Shown here: positions 45,081-52,400 of the stretch, in pieces | Layout: each line of letters starts with the position of its first letter | Numbering within the stretch: position 1 is the stretch's first letter | Assembly: GCA_035295845.1 (NCBI GenBank) | Contig: DATGIF010000017.1 | Span: 131,548-195,547, forward strand | Direction: 5' to 3' | Origin: Palsa-892 sp035295845 | GTDB lineage: Bacteria > Pseudomonadota > Alphaproteobacteria > Rhizobiales > Xanthobacteraceae | Length of the DNA stretch: 64,000 nt | Translations under genes and position numbers: made by a program | The notes under the pieces: model-generated | Database searches by the model: none | What the model saw: the letters and a program-made list of their open reading frames with translations, nothing else | Told to the model about the DNA's origin: nothing

Positions 45081-45509
45081 ATGAAAAAGTTGTTCGCGTA
45101 CGCCGCGATCGCCCTTTTTGGCGCGGGCGCAGTTCTTCTTACCAGCCATGGCAATGCCAAGCCCGGCTTTGGCGGCGGCGGATTCAAGCCCTGGGCTTTC
45201 GCCCATCACCATCACTTCGCGCACCCGCATCATTTCGCGTTTGCGCACTTTGCTCATCGTCACCGCTTTGCGCGTAACTTCGACTTCGGCTTCCCCGGCT
45301 TTTACGACTACGGCACGCCTTATGCCTATGTGGAGCCCCAGATCATCGAGGTGCCGCAGGAAAACAGCGACGTCACCGGCGCGATTGATCCGCGCCGCGT
45401 GTCGGTCTGGCGCGGATACGGTCCGAACGGCGCCGCTTGCGGGGTGCAGGACGTGACCGTGCCCGCTTCCCAAGGCGGCGAAACAACGGTCCGCATCATT
45501 CGCTGCTGA
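45081..45509 (+). CDS. Secreted histidine-rich protein
   Basis: A 142-residue protein with a signal peptide (LFAYAAIALFGAGAVLLTSHGNA). After a glycine-rich stretch the mature protein has a dense His region (AHHHHFAHPHH, FAHFAHRHRFA) with 12 or so His in 30 residues, then an acidic/aromatic section and two Cys near the end (AACGVQD, IRC). Such clusters bind Zn, Ni or Cu, so a metal-buffering role in the periplasm is plausible; no metal transport gene is adjacent. No named family recognised. ATG 45081 is preceded by GGGACAGGC. Confidence 0.7.
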   Translation: MKKLFAYAAIALFGAGAVLLTSHGNAKPGFGGGGFKPWAFAHHHHFAHPHHFAFAHFAHRHRFARNFDFGFPGFYDYGTPYAYVEPQIIEVPQENSDVTGAIDPRRVSVWRGYGPNGAACGVQDVTVPASQGGETTVRIIRC

Positions 45510-45530
45510 ACACTCCCGCCGCGGCGGCTC

Positions 45531-46019
45531 TCAGTTTCGCAACATCGGCTTGATGCGGCCATAGAGCTGATCCGTCGCGGCGGCGACCTGCTCGACCATG
45601 CTCTTGAAGTAGCCGTCGTCGATGCTGTCGGGGATGTCGGCGCGCACGAACGCGTCGCCGTCGCCGTCGATGCCGACCTTGACGTAGTCGAAATCCTGAT
45701 TCGCCTTGAGCAGGAGCAGCATGAAATTCGCCGATGCGGGCAGCCGCGCCTTGTCTGCGGGGTTGGCATAGATGACGAAGATGTTGTTCTTCTCCTTGTT
45801 GCTCGCCGAAAGGATCATCTTGAATTTCGGCAGCTGCTTACCGGTGAAATCGATCGTCCAGGTATTGTCGTTGACCTTGGTCGAGGTATAGCCGCTTTTC
45901 TTGATGAGTTCCTCGAGCTTCGCCGCCGAGCCTTCTGCAAAGGCCGCCGCCGGAAAAATGAGCCAGAGCAAAACCGGCGCGAAAACAAAGAGGCCGCGCC
46001 GAAAGACATTGCCGCGCAT
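45531..46019 (-). CDS. Secreted YbjN-like (CesT/type III chaperone fold) protein
   Basis: A 162-residue protein with a signal peptide (RRGLFVFAPVLLWLIFPAAAFA). The mature part looks like the YbjN/CesT-like fold: a first helix LEELIKKSGY, strand DNTWTIDF, PASANFMLLLLKANQDFDYVKVGIDGDGD then FVRADIP. The motif layout is like the YbjN gene at 61674, though similarity is weak. YbjN proteins regulate motility, stress or envelope properties in ways not understood; being exported here is unusual. ATG 46019 begins the signal. Convergent with the His-rich gene. Confidence 0.62.
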   Translation of the reverse strand: MRGNVFRRGLFVFAPVLLWLIFPAAAFAEGSAAKLEELIKKSGYTSTKVNDNTWTIDFTGKQLPKFKMILSASNKEKNNIFVIYANPADKARLPASANFMLLLLKANQDFDYVKVGIDGDGDAFVRADIPDSIDDGYFKSMVEQVAAATDQLYGRIKPMLRN

Positions 46020-46133
46020 TTTATGGGACTCCCGCTGAAGCAAAATACGGCGATGATTCTCTCGCAATCGCGCCGTGCATACGCCGACAATGCGGCCGTT
46101 GCTAGCCTGCCGCCGAGGTACCGCCGCTACAAT

Positions 46134-46162
46134 AAAAACCCCTCCTCCGGGCGGAGGAGGGG
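46134..46162 (-). terminator. Rho-independent terminator for the Gly-rich protein gene
   Basis: A perfect 10-bp stem CCCCTCCTCC/GGAGGAGGGG with a GGGC loop (46139-46162), followed by five T on the minus strand, 26 bp after the stop of the Gly-rich protein gene. Confidence 0.88.
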
Positions 46163-46188
46163 GAATTCAAAGCCCAGGCTATTCGATC

Positions 46189-46482
46189 TTACTTCGCGGT
46201 CATGTTCTTCAACACGCCGACGATGATCATCAGGATCGCGCCGCCGACGCCGCCGCCAGCCACCTGGCCGACGATCGAACCCCAATCCATGTTGCTTGCA
46301 GCCGTGGCAAGCGCCGGCACCAGCGCCTGCAAAATCTGACCGCCGATACCGCCGCCGACGATTCCGGCAATCGAATTTCCGAGCGTGCCGAGGCTGTAGT
46401 CCTTCAGGGCGGAACCGGCGACATTGCCGCCGATCGCGCCGGCGATGAGCTGAATGATCAGATTGACGAGTGTTCCCGACAT
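46189..46482 (-). CDS. Small glycine-rich membrane protein
   Basis: A 97-residue protein composed mainly of hydrophobic, glycine-rich helices: LIIQLIAGAIGGNVAGSALKD, LGNSIAGIVGGGIGGQIL and VAGGGVGGAILMIIVGVL. The spaced Gly (GxxxG-type packing) suggests tightly packed helices in the membrane, perhaps oligomeric. GGGAGGAG precedes ATG 46482. I do not recognise a named family, though similar small Gly-rich proteins occur in rhizobia. A strong terminator follows. Confidence 0.75.
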   Translation of the reverse strand: MSGTLVNLIIQLIAGAIGGNVAGSALKDYSLGTLGNSIAGIVGGGIGGQILQALVPALATAASNMDWGSIVGQVAGGGVGGAILMIIVGVLKNMTAK

Positions 46483-46749
46483 GACACTCCTCCCGTAGCC
46501 CCTTGGCCAAAGGCGCCGACGCGGGGCTGCGTTGCGGCGCCAAGAAGAAGCCTAATCGCTTATGCGAAACAGTAAACCGTATTCCGCCACCCGTGCACTT
46601 GTGATTCGGCAACGGACACGGTGCTTTCGCGGCAACTCCGAAATCATGCAAAGCAAAGTATCGTAACAGCGCTGCGACAGCGTCAATGCAATCGCGCTGC
46701 AGCACAAGCAGCTAAACCAAGTATACCAAGCGGAACGGGCGCGCTTCGA

Positions 46750-47322
46750 TCAGCGCGAGACGAGACGATTTCGCGGCGCAAGATGCGCGGCAAGAATCGC
46801 AATCGCAACGCCAATGGCGCTGTAGGCGAGCGTGCTGGTCAGATAATCGGGGAAATAGCGCACGACGCGGCGCGCATATTCCGCAACGCCCATGGAATCC
46901 TCGAAGCCGCCGCCGAAATAGTAGCCGATATTCGAAAAGACGAAGAAAGCGACGAGCCCGCCGCAGCAGGCGCCAACGAGTTTGGCGATGCTAAAAGCGT
47001 CGAGCTTGTCCGTCATACGAACGAGCCGCCCCGCGAGCCACAGCGAAGCATAGGCAGGAATCATCATGCCATAGCCGGTGGTGACGCAAACCGATTCGAC
47101 GCCCACGACCTTGATCGCCGCAAGATCGAGCAGGAACGCCTCCGCCAGGAAAGCGACGAACCAGAGCGGATTGCCGATCAGAAGACCGGCGAGAAAGAAC
47201 ACCGCGGTCGAAGCATCGGGAGCCAAGTGGCCGGCGCCGAAATGATCGATGCGGGTCGCCGCCATCAACACGGTCATGGCGAAGAGGGCGATCCGCTCGC
47301 CGCGCGTGTCGAAAACGAACAT
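46750..47322 (-). CDS. BtuN-like predicted B12 uptake membrane component
   Basis: A 190-residue protein with about five hydrophobic segments. The conserved elements FDTRGERIALFAMT at the start, DASTAVFFLAGLLIG, SVCVTTGYGMMIPAYASLWLAGR, YFGGGF and YARRVVRYFPDYL resemble the hypothetical BtuN protein that is listed as an optional part of bacterial cobalamin uptake. This is similarity by eye; no B12 riboswitch or other B12 gene is seen near it. GGAGGCCTGA precedes ATG 47322. If not BtuN, it is still an inner-membrane protein, perhaps of the ECF-transporter S-component type. Confidence 0.55.
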   Translation of the reverse strand: MFVFDTRGERIALFAMTVLMAATRIDHFGAGHLAPDASTAVFFLAGLLIGNPLWFVAFLAEAFLLDLAAIKVVGVESVCVTTGYGMMIPAYASLWLAGRLVRMTDKLDAFSIAKLVGACCGGLVAFFVFSNIGYYFGGGFEDSMGVAEYARRVVRYFPDYLTSTLAYSAIGVAIAILAAHLAPRNRLVSR

Positions 47323-47501
47323 TCAGGCCTCCGTGTGCTTGACCGCAAGCGATCCGTCCTCAAGCTAATCAGCCGCATCCCGCGAGGCAAGGGCGCTCGA
47401 ACCTTTTAACTCCGCGGGTTTCTCCGCGCCGGGCCGCCATCGAACGCCCTTGACCCCCGCCCTTCGCCGCCGCATCGTCGCGGCCGGGACAGGAGCAAGA
47501 C

Positions 47502-47963
47502 ATGAAGAAAAGCGCAGGGGTTTTGGGCGCGGTATTGAGCGCGGTGCTCGCGCTGACGGCGGCCGCACCGGCTCGGGCAGCGAGCTGGCTCGAGATGAAT
47601 TTCTATCTTTTCGGCGGGCCCCGCTACGACGCTTGGCTCCCGGCCTGCGACAATCCGCTGGCGCTCGCCAAGATCGATATCCACTTCGTGATGAAGGAAC
47701 TCCGCTTCTGGACGCCTGGCCTTTTCATCAGTCAGTTCGGCGAAGTGCGAGAGGTCGCCTATCGTCCATGGGGCGAGCATGCGATCCCGCGCCGTTTTTG
47801 CGTCGCAAAGACGCTCATGTCCGACGGCACCGAAACCGTGACCTACTATTCAATCGTCGAAGATCAGGGCTTCGCCGGCGCGGCCTTCGGCGTCGAATGG
47901 TGCGTGATGGGCTACGACCGCAACATGGCCTACTCGCCGCGCTGCAAGATGGCGCAGCCCTGA
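47502..47963 (+). CDS. Secreted protein of unknown function
   Basis: A 153-residue product with a Sec signal peptide (GAVLSAVLALTAAAPARAA). The mature protein has four Cys (PACDNP, RRFCVA, VEWCVMG and RCKMAQ) and many aromatic residues, so probably a folded periplasmic domain with disulfides. I recognise no named family. GGGACAGGAG ahead of ATG 47502. Divergent from the BtuN-like gene and 40 bp before the RNase T2 gene, with which it may be co-transcribed. Confidence 0.68.
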   Translation: MKKSAGVLGAVLSAVLALTAAAPARAASWLEMNFYLFGGPRYDAWLPACDNPLALAKIDIHFVMKELRFWTPGLFISQFGEVREVAYRPWGEHAIPRRFCVAKTLMSDGTETVTYYSIVEDQGFAGAAFGVEWCVMGYDRNMAYSPRCKMAQP

Positions 47964-48003
47964 GGATTGCCGCGTTTAAGCAAGAAAAACCGGGAGGCAG
48001 TTG

Positions 48004-48714
48004 ATGAGCAGGATTGGTCGCGGCGCTTTCGCGGCCGCACTTCTGGCGCTTCTGCTCTCCCCGGCATCGGCACAAGACCGCCAGGATTCCTTCTATCGCG
48101 GCGATGAACGCCGCCACAACTCGCATCAGGGCACGCCGGGCGAATTCGACTTCTATGTGCTTTCGCTTTCCTGGTCGCCGTCCTTTTGCGAGAGCGGCGC
48201 CGGGCGGCGCGGCAACAACGAACAATGCGATCGCGAGCGGCCCTATTCTTTCGTCGTTCACGGTCTGTGGCCGCAATACAATCGTGGCTTCCCGGAAAAC
48301 TGCGTGGATCCCGCTCCCTGGATCGACAACAAATTGATCCGCTCGATGCTCGACCTGATGCCGGCGCGGAAGCTCGTGATCCATGAATGGCAGGCGCACG
48401 GCACGTGTTCGGGCCTAGACGCCGAACATTTCTTCACCACCGTGCGCGAGGCGCGCGGCAAGGTGAACATTCCCGAACGGTTCGTCCGCCTCAACGACTA
48501 CACCACGGTGTCGCCCGACGAGGTGGAAGACGCCTTCATCGCCGCCAATCCGGGGCTTTCGCACGACATGATCACGGTCACCTGCAGCCGCCGCTATCTG
48601 AGCGAGGTCCGCATTTGCATGGGCAAGGATCTCGCCTTTCACTCCTGCCCCGAGACCGACCGCCGCGCCTGCCGCAGCCCGCGGGTGGTAATGCCGCCGG
48701 TGCGCGGCGGGTAA
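48004..48714 (+). CDS. Ribonuclease T2
   Basis: A 236-residue exported ribonuclease. A signal peptide (GAFAAALLALLLSPASA) leads into the T2 core with both catalytic blocks intact: CAS I VVHGLWPQ and CAS II HEWQAHGTC. Flanking Cys match the conserved disulfides (ENCVDP, ITVTCS, FHSCPE). It cuts single-stranded RNA in the periplasm or medium, giving 2',3'-cyclic phosphates; in E. coli RNase I does this. ATG 48004 follows a TTG; signal peptide supports it. Its stop shares one base with the next start (TAATG). Confidence 0.9.
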   Translation: MSRIGRGAFAAALLALLLSPASAQDRQDSFYRGDERRHNSHQGTPGEFDFYVLSLSWSPSFCESGAGRRGNNEQCDRERPYSFVVHGLWPQYNRGFPENCVDPAPWIDNKLIRSMLDLMPARKLVIHEWQAHGTCSGLDAEHFFTTVREARGKVNIPERFVRLNDYTTVSPDEVEDAFIAANPGLSHDMITVTCSRRYLSEVRICMGKDLAFHSCPETDRRACRSPRVVMPPVRGG

Positions 48715-49565
48715 TGAACTATCGCCACGCCTTTCACGCTGGAAATTTCGCCGATGTTTTGAAACACGCAGTGCTTTGCCGCGTGCTTTTGCATCTTGTG
48801 GAAAAGAGCAATCCGTTTCGCGTGATCGAGACCCATGCCGGTGCTGGCGGCTACGACCTCGCGGGCGAGGCCGCGAGCCGCACGGAGGAATGGCGCGAGG
48901 GCATCGGGCGCCTGATCGACCATCCGCCGGCGGGCGAGGCAGGCAACCTGCTCGCGCCCTATCTTGCGCTGGTAGCGGCAGAGAATAAGGGCGGCGGCGT
49001 CAAACATTATCCGGGCTCGCCGCTGATCACGCGCGCCTTCTGCCGCGAAGATGACCGCATGATGTTTTGCGAGCTGCACCCGGAGGAGTACGCCGCACTC
49101 GATCGCCGCTTCCGCAGCGACCGCAATGCGAAAACGGCCGAGATTGATGGCTGGACCGCGCTCAAGGCGTATCTGCCGCCGAAAGAACGGCGCGGCCTCG
49201 TGCTGATCGACCCGCCCTTCGAGGAGCCGCAGGAATTCGAGCGGCTTTGCGGCGGGCTTGCCGAGGGGCACCGCCGCTGGCCGACCGGAATCTTCCTGCT
49301 CTGGTTTCCGATCAAGGATCGGCACGAGGTTCGAAAGTTCGAACGTCGTCTCGCTGAGCTCGAAATTCCGAAAATTTTACGCATCGAATTCGCCGTCGAC
49401 AAACCACGCGCGGAAGGCCCGCTCTCCGCCTGCGGCATGATGGCCGTCAATCCTCCATGGACGCTCGAAAAAGAACTGAATGTGATCTTGCCGGCGCTCG
49501 CGACCACGCTTGGCCGCAATGGCGCGGGCCGTTACCGCCTGGATTGGCTCACGCCCAAAGCGTGA
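48714..49565 (+). CDS. rlmJ: 23S rRNA (adenine(2030)-N6)-methyltransferase
   Basis: A 283-residue methyltransferase of the RlmJ family (formerly DUF519). The N-terminal NYRHAFHAGNFADVLKHAVL is diagnostic, the SAM motif region is VIETHAGAGGYDL, and the catalytic N6-adenine motif DPPF occurs in LVLIDPPFEEPQEF. It methylates A2030 in free 23S rRNA. ATG 48714 overlaps the preceding RNase T2 stop codon by one base, so translation is coupled. Two RNA-acting enzymes in one unit may be coincidence. End of the gene about 130 bp before the cold-shock gene. Confidence 0.93.
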   Translation: MNYRHAFHAGNFADVLKHAVLCRVLLHLVEKSNPFRVIETHAGAGGYDLAGEAASRTEEWREGIGRLIDHPPAGEAGNLLAPYLALVAAENKGGGVKHYPGSPLITRAFCREDDRMMFCELHPEEYAALDRRFRSDRNAKTAEIDGWTALKAYLPPKERRGLVLIDPPFEEPQEFERLCGGLAEGHRRWPTGIFLLWFPIKDRHEVRKFERRLAELEIPKILRIEFAVDKPRAEGPLSACGMMAVNPPWTLEKELNVILPALATTLGRNGAGRYRLDWLTPKA

Positions 49566-49706
49566 ACGCGCCGCGAAAAATTCGCGCCAAGAAAACCGCT
49601 TTTCATGACGGCGCGACTGTCCTAGGAAAGCGCCCGGCCGGCGCCACTCTCGGGGGCGCGGGAAGCAAAAGGCAGACAAATTGACTAAAGTGAAGGAGTG
49701 GAGGCC

Positions 49707-49922
49707 ATGCCGATTACCGGCACCGTGAAGTTTTTCAACAACGAAAAGGGCTACGGATTCATCAAGCCCGACGACGGAAGCCGCGACGTGTTCGTACACG
49801 TTTCCGCGGTCGCGCGTTCGGGTCTTGGCTCGCTGAATGAGGGTCAGCGCGTTTCTTTCGAGATCGAGGAAGACAATCGCGGCAAGGGGCCGAAAGCCGT
49901 CAACCTCGCGGCGCAGGGTTGA
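49707..49922 (+). CDS. Cold-shock domain protein (CspA family)
   Basis: A 71-residue single cold-shock domain. RNP1 (KGYGFI) and RNP2 (VFVHVS) nucleic-acid binding motifs are intact in the OB-fold, and GTVKFFN opens the protein. It binds single-stranded nucleic acid and acts as an RNA chaperone. GAAGGAGTGGAGG precedes ATG 49707; a GTG nine bases upstream is less likely. The 3' end is 38 bp before the GST gene on the same strand. Confidence 0.95.
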   Translation: MPITGTVKFFNNEKGYGFIKPDDGSRDVFVHVSAVARSGLGSLNEGQRVSFEIEEDNRGKGPKAVNLAAQG

Positions 49923-49960
49923 ATTCCAAAGTAACAAGCGAATTGAACCGGGGGGTCACA

Positions 49961-50566
49961 ATGCTCGTCCTGCGCTCGTCCACAAGCTCGCCTTTCGCAC
50001 GCAAGATCAGGATCGCGATCGCGATGCTGGACCTTGCCGATCAGGTCCGCGTAGAAAGCACCGACACGCTCGATCCCAATGACAGCGTGCGGAAGCAAAA
50101 TCCGCTCGGCAAGATTCCAACGCTCATTCTCGAAGACGGCAGCACGGTGTTCGATTCGCCCGTCATCCTCAAATATCTCGACGACAAGGCGGGCGGCGGC
50201 CGCATCATTCCGAAGGCGGGTGCCGCGCATTTCGATGCGTTGCGCATGGAAGCGCTCGCCGACGGTATCCTCGATGCCGGAATCCTGCGCGTCTACGAAG
50301 GCCGCTTCCGACCGGCTGAGAAACACGAGCCGAAATGGCTCGATCACCAGACCGGCAAGATCGACCGTGCGATGGCCGCATTCGAGAAGGCGCCGCCCGC
50401 TTTCGGATCGATGATCCATGTCGGTCACATCACGCTCGCTTGCGCGCTCGGCTATCTCGATTTCCGCTTCAACGGCGACTGGCGCAAGACCCATCCGAAA
50501 CTCGTGCAATGGCTTGACGAGTTCGCGAAGAAGGTTCCGGCCTTCGCCGAAACCAAGCCGCAGTGA
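49961..50566 (+). CDS. Glutathione S-transferase family protein
   Basis: A 201-residue GST. The N-terminal thioredoxin-like domain begins LVLRSSTSSPFARKIRIAIA, with the active-site Ser/Thr region SSTSSPF; GKIPTLILEDGS and DSPVILKYLDD are the glutathione-binding segments. The C-terminal domain is helical (MIHVGHITLACALGYLDFRF). It differs from the GST at 30733 in the N-terminal loop and is not a recent duplicate. ATG 49961 preferred over an upstream TTG. A strong bidirectional terminator follows. Confidence 0.9.
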   Translation: MLVLRSSTSSPFARKIRIAIAMLDLADQVRVESTDTLDPNDSVRKQNPLGKIPTLILEDGSTVFDSPVILKYLDDKAGGGRIIPKAGAAHFDALRMEALADGILDAGILRVYEGRFRPAEKHEPKWLDHQTGKIDRAMAAFEKAPPAFGSMIHVGHITLACALGYLDFRFNGDWRKTHPKLVQWLDEFAKKVPAFAETKPQ

Positions 50567-50584
50567 GCGCGACACTCGCAAAAC

Positions 50585-50616
50585 AAAAAGCCCCGGACCA
50601 AGGTCCGGGGCTTTTT
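50585..50616. terminator. Bidirectional rho-independent terminator
   Basis: AAAAAGCCCCGGACC and GGTCCGGGGCTTTTT form a 15-bp stem with an AA loop (a short loop that would open by a pair or two) between the convergent GST and outer-membrane protein genes. Confidence 0.92.
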
Positions 50617-50634
50617 CGTTCGGGATCTTCGCGA

Positions 50635-51291
50635 TCAATAGCGCGAGTAGACCGGGCCGCCGAAGCGGTAGTTGAGGCCGAGCTTCACCGTATTGTCGGT
50701 CGGGTCGATGCGCGTCGGCGCCGTCAGCGCATAGGTCTTGCCGCCGTAGTCGGCATAGAGCCACTCAAGCTTGGTCGACCAATTCGGCGCGAAGGCGTAT
50801 TCGATGCCCGCGCCCGCGGTCCAGCCCACATGCTCCTTGTCGGCCGCCACCAGGCCGTCATTCGCGCGGTCATGCGCCCAGGCGAGACCGCCGGTGCCGT
50901 AGACCATTACGCGATCGACCGTGTAGCCCAGACGGGCACGCGCGCTGCCGAAGTAGTCGATTTTCGACTGCGCGAGCGGCGCGCCGCCGATCCTGGTGTC
51001 GCTGATGTCGGAGCCCGACATATCGGCTTCGAGGCCGAACACCCAGTTCGGCGCGTATTGCCAGTTGTAGCCGATCTGGCCGCCGCCCGACCAACCGGAC
51101 GGTTTTAGATTGGCGGCATCGCCCCAGCTATAGCCGGCGTTGGCGCCGATGTAGAAGCCGGTCCAGTTGAACAGCGGCGCGGGCGCCGCCTTGTAGACCG
51201 GACCGCGCGTCGGCATGTCCGCCGCCAAAGCCGGCGCCACGAACGCGAACGCTGCGAGCGCAATGCCGGAAAGAAGTAGCCTCTTCTTCAT
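50635..51291 (-). CDS. Outer-membrane beta-barrel protein (Omp25/Omp31 type), copy 1
   Basis: A 218-residue protein. The signal peptide (MKKRLLLSGIALAAFAFV to LA) is followed by ADMPTRGPVYKA, then the FNWTGFYIGANAGYSWGD entry and an eight-strand barrel ending GLNYRFGG with a C-terminal aromatic, typical of Omp25/Omp31-like and OmpA-like small porins in Rhizobiales. Start at 51291 is the signal peptide. The neighbour at 51521 is similar. It likely stabilises the outer membrane. Confidence 0.92.
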   Translation of the reverse strand: MKKRLLLSGIALAAFAFVAPALAADMPTRGPVYKAAPAPLFNWTGFYIGANAGYSWGDAANLKPSGWSGGGQIGYNWQYAPNWVFGLEADMSGSDISDTRIGGAPLAQSKIDYFGSARARLGYTVDRVMVYGTGGLAWAHDRANDGLVAADKEHVGWTAGAGIEYAFAPNWSTKLEWLYADYGGKTYALTAPTRIDPTDNTVKLGLNYRFGGPVYSRY

Positions 51292-51520
51292 GGATGAACT
51301 CCACTTGGTGTTTGAGAAGATTCTGAGATGCATTTTTCTAGAGCGATCTCGCACGCGTGCGGTGGCAAATCGGCAACACCGGCGAAAAAACGACGAGCCT
51401 TTGCCGCGTAAGGATTTCGATCGTCATTCTCCACAATGTTGCCACGCATCGCCGGCGAAACATGGCGCGAATGTGACATCAGATCTCGTTTGTAAGCGCA
51501 CAAGGTTTCGTTCGCATGAA

Positions 51521-52135
51521 TCAAAAGTGATAGTTGAGACCGCCGCGGATCATATTGGTGCTGAAGCCGACATTCGTCGGTCCGAGCAGCGACTGATAGG
51601 TTTGTTTGCCGAGATCCGCGTAGAGATATTCAAGCCGCGCCGACACGTTCGGCGTGACCATCGCCTCGAGGCCGCCGCCGAGCGCCCAGCCCCAATGCGT
51701 CTGCGTGTTGGAAAGGCCGCCTATGTCGAGTTCGCCCTGGCCGTAGGCAGCACCGCCGGTGACGTAGAACATCACGCGGTCCATCGTGTAGCCCGCGCGG
51801 CCGCGGATCGTGCCGAGATAATTGACGCCGAATTTCGCGCCGGCGGCCGTGTCGCTCATCGAAGTCGCGGCGATGTCGGTCTCCACGCCCAACACGCCGG
51901 TCGGCGAAAATTGATAGTTGTAGCCGGCCTGCACGCCGCCCACGAACCCGTCCGGGCTCGTGCCGGCCGCCTTGCTCCAGCCATAGCCGCCATTCACGCC
52001 GGCGTAGAATCCGGTCCAGTTGAACAAGGAATTATATGCTTGCGGCCCATACGGGCGCTGCAGCGGCAAGTCGCCGGCAAGCGCGGGCGTCGTCGCCGCA
52101 ACAGCGGCGCACGCTGCCAGAAGCAGCTTCTTCAT
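51521..52135 (-). CDS. Outer-membrane beta-barrel protein (Omp25/Omp31 type), copy 2
   Basis: A 204-residue paralogue of the protein at 50635: signal peptide (MKKLLLAACAAVAATTPALA), then FNWTGFYAGVNGGYGW, the repeated GxGY/GxGxE barrel pattern, and the terminal RGGLNYHF with C-terminal Phe. The two share FNWTGFY and similar strand order but only part of their sequence, so they diverged long ago. Both are preceded by their own upstream regions of 229 and 265 bp and may be regulated separately. Confidence 0.92.
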   Translation of the reverse strand: MKKLLLAACAAVAATTPALAGDLPLQRPYGPQAYNSLFNWTGFYAGVNGGYGWSKAAGTSPDGFVGGVQAGYNYQFSPTGVLGVETDIAATSMSDTAAGAKFGVNYLGTIRGRAGYTMDRVMFYVTGGAAYGQGELDIGGLSNTQTHWGWALGGGLEAMVTPNVSARLEYLYADLGKQTYQSLLGPTNVGFSTNMIRGGLNYHF

Positions 52136-52400
52136 GCTGGCCTCTCCCCTCGACCTTCAGTCGACCCCACGGCGAATAATCTAAACTTTTCGGAGAATTG
52201 CGTCTTGTGTTGGCGGCCAAAAACGCGCTTCTCTTTCGAGTCATGACTAACAAAGCGTTTACATTTGCCTCGCGCCTGACCCGAAACGGGCAAAAGCGCG
52301 GCGATTTATTGGCTCGCAATCAAAATCTCGCGAAGAAAAATCCACGCTACGGCGGATGCGCGCGAATTCTCGCACGGCAATAATCGCAAGAGTGCCTGCA

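Noticed and set aside
47323..47501. Possible cobalamin riboswitch upstream of the BtuN-like gene
   Set aside because: No recognisable B12 box or its conserved pairing in the leader.
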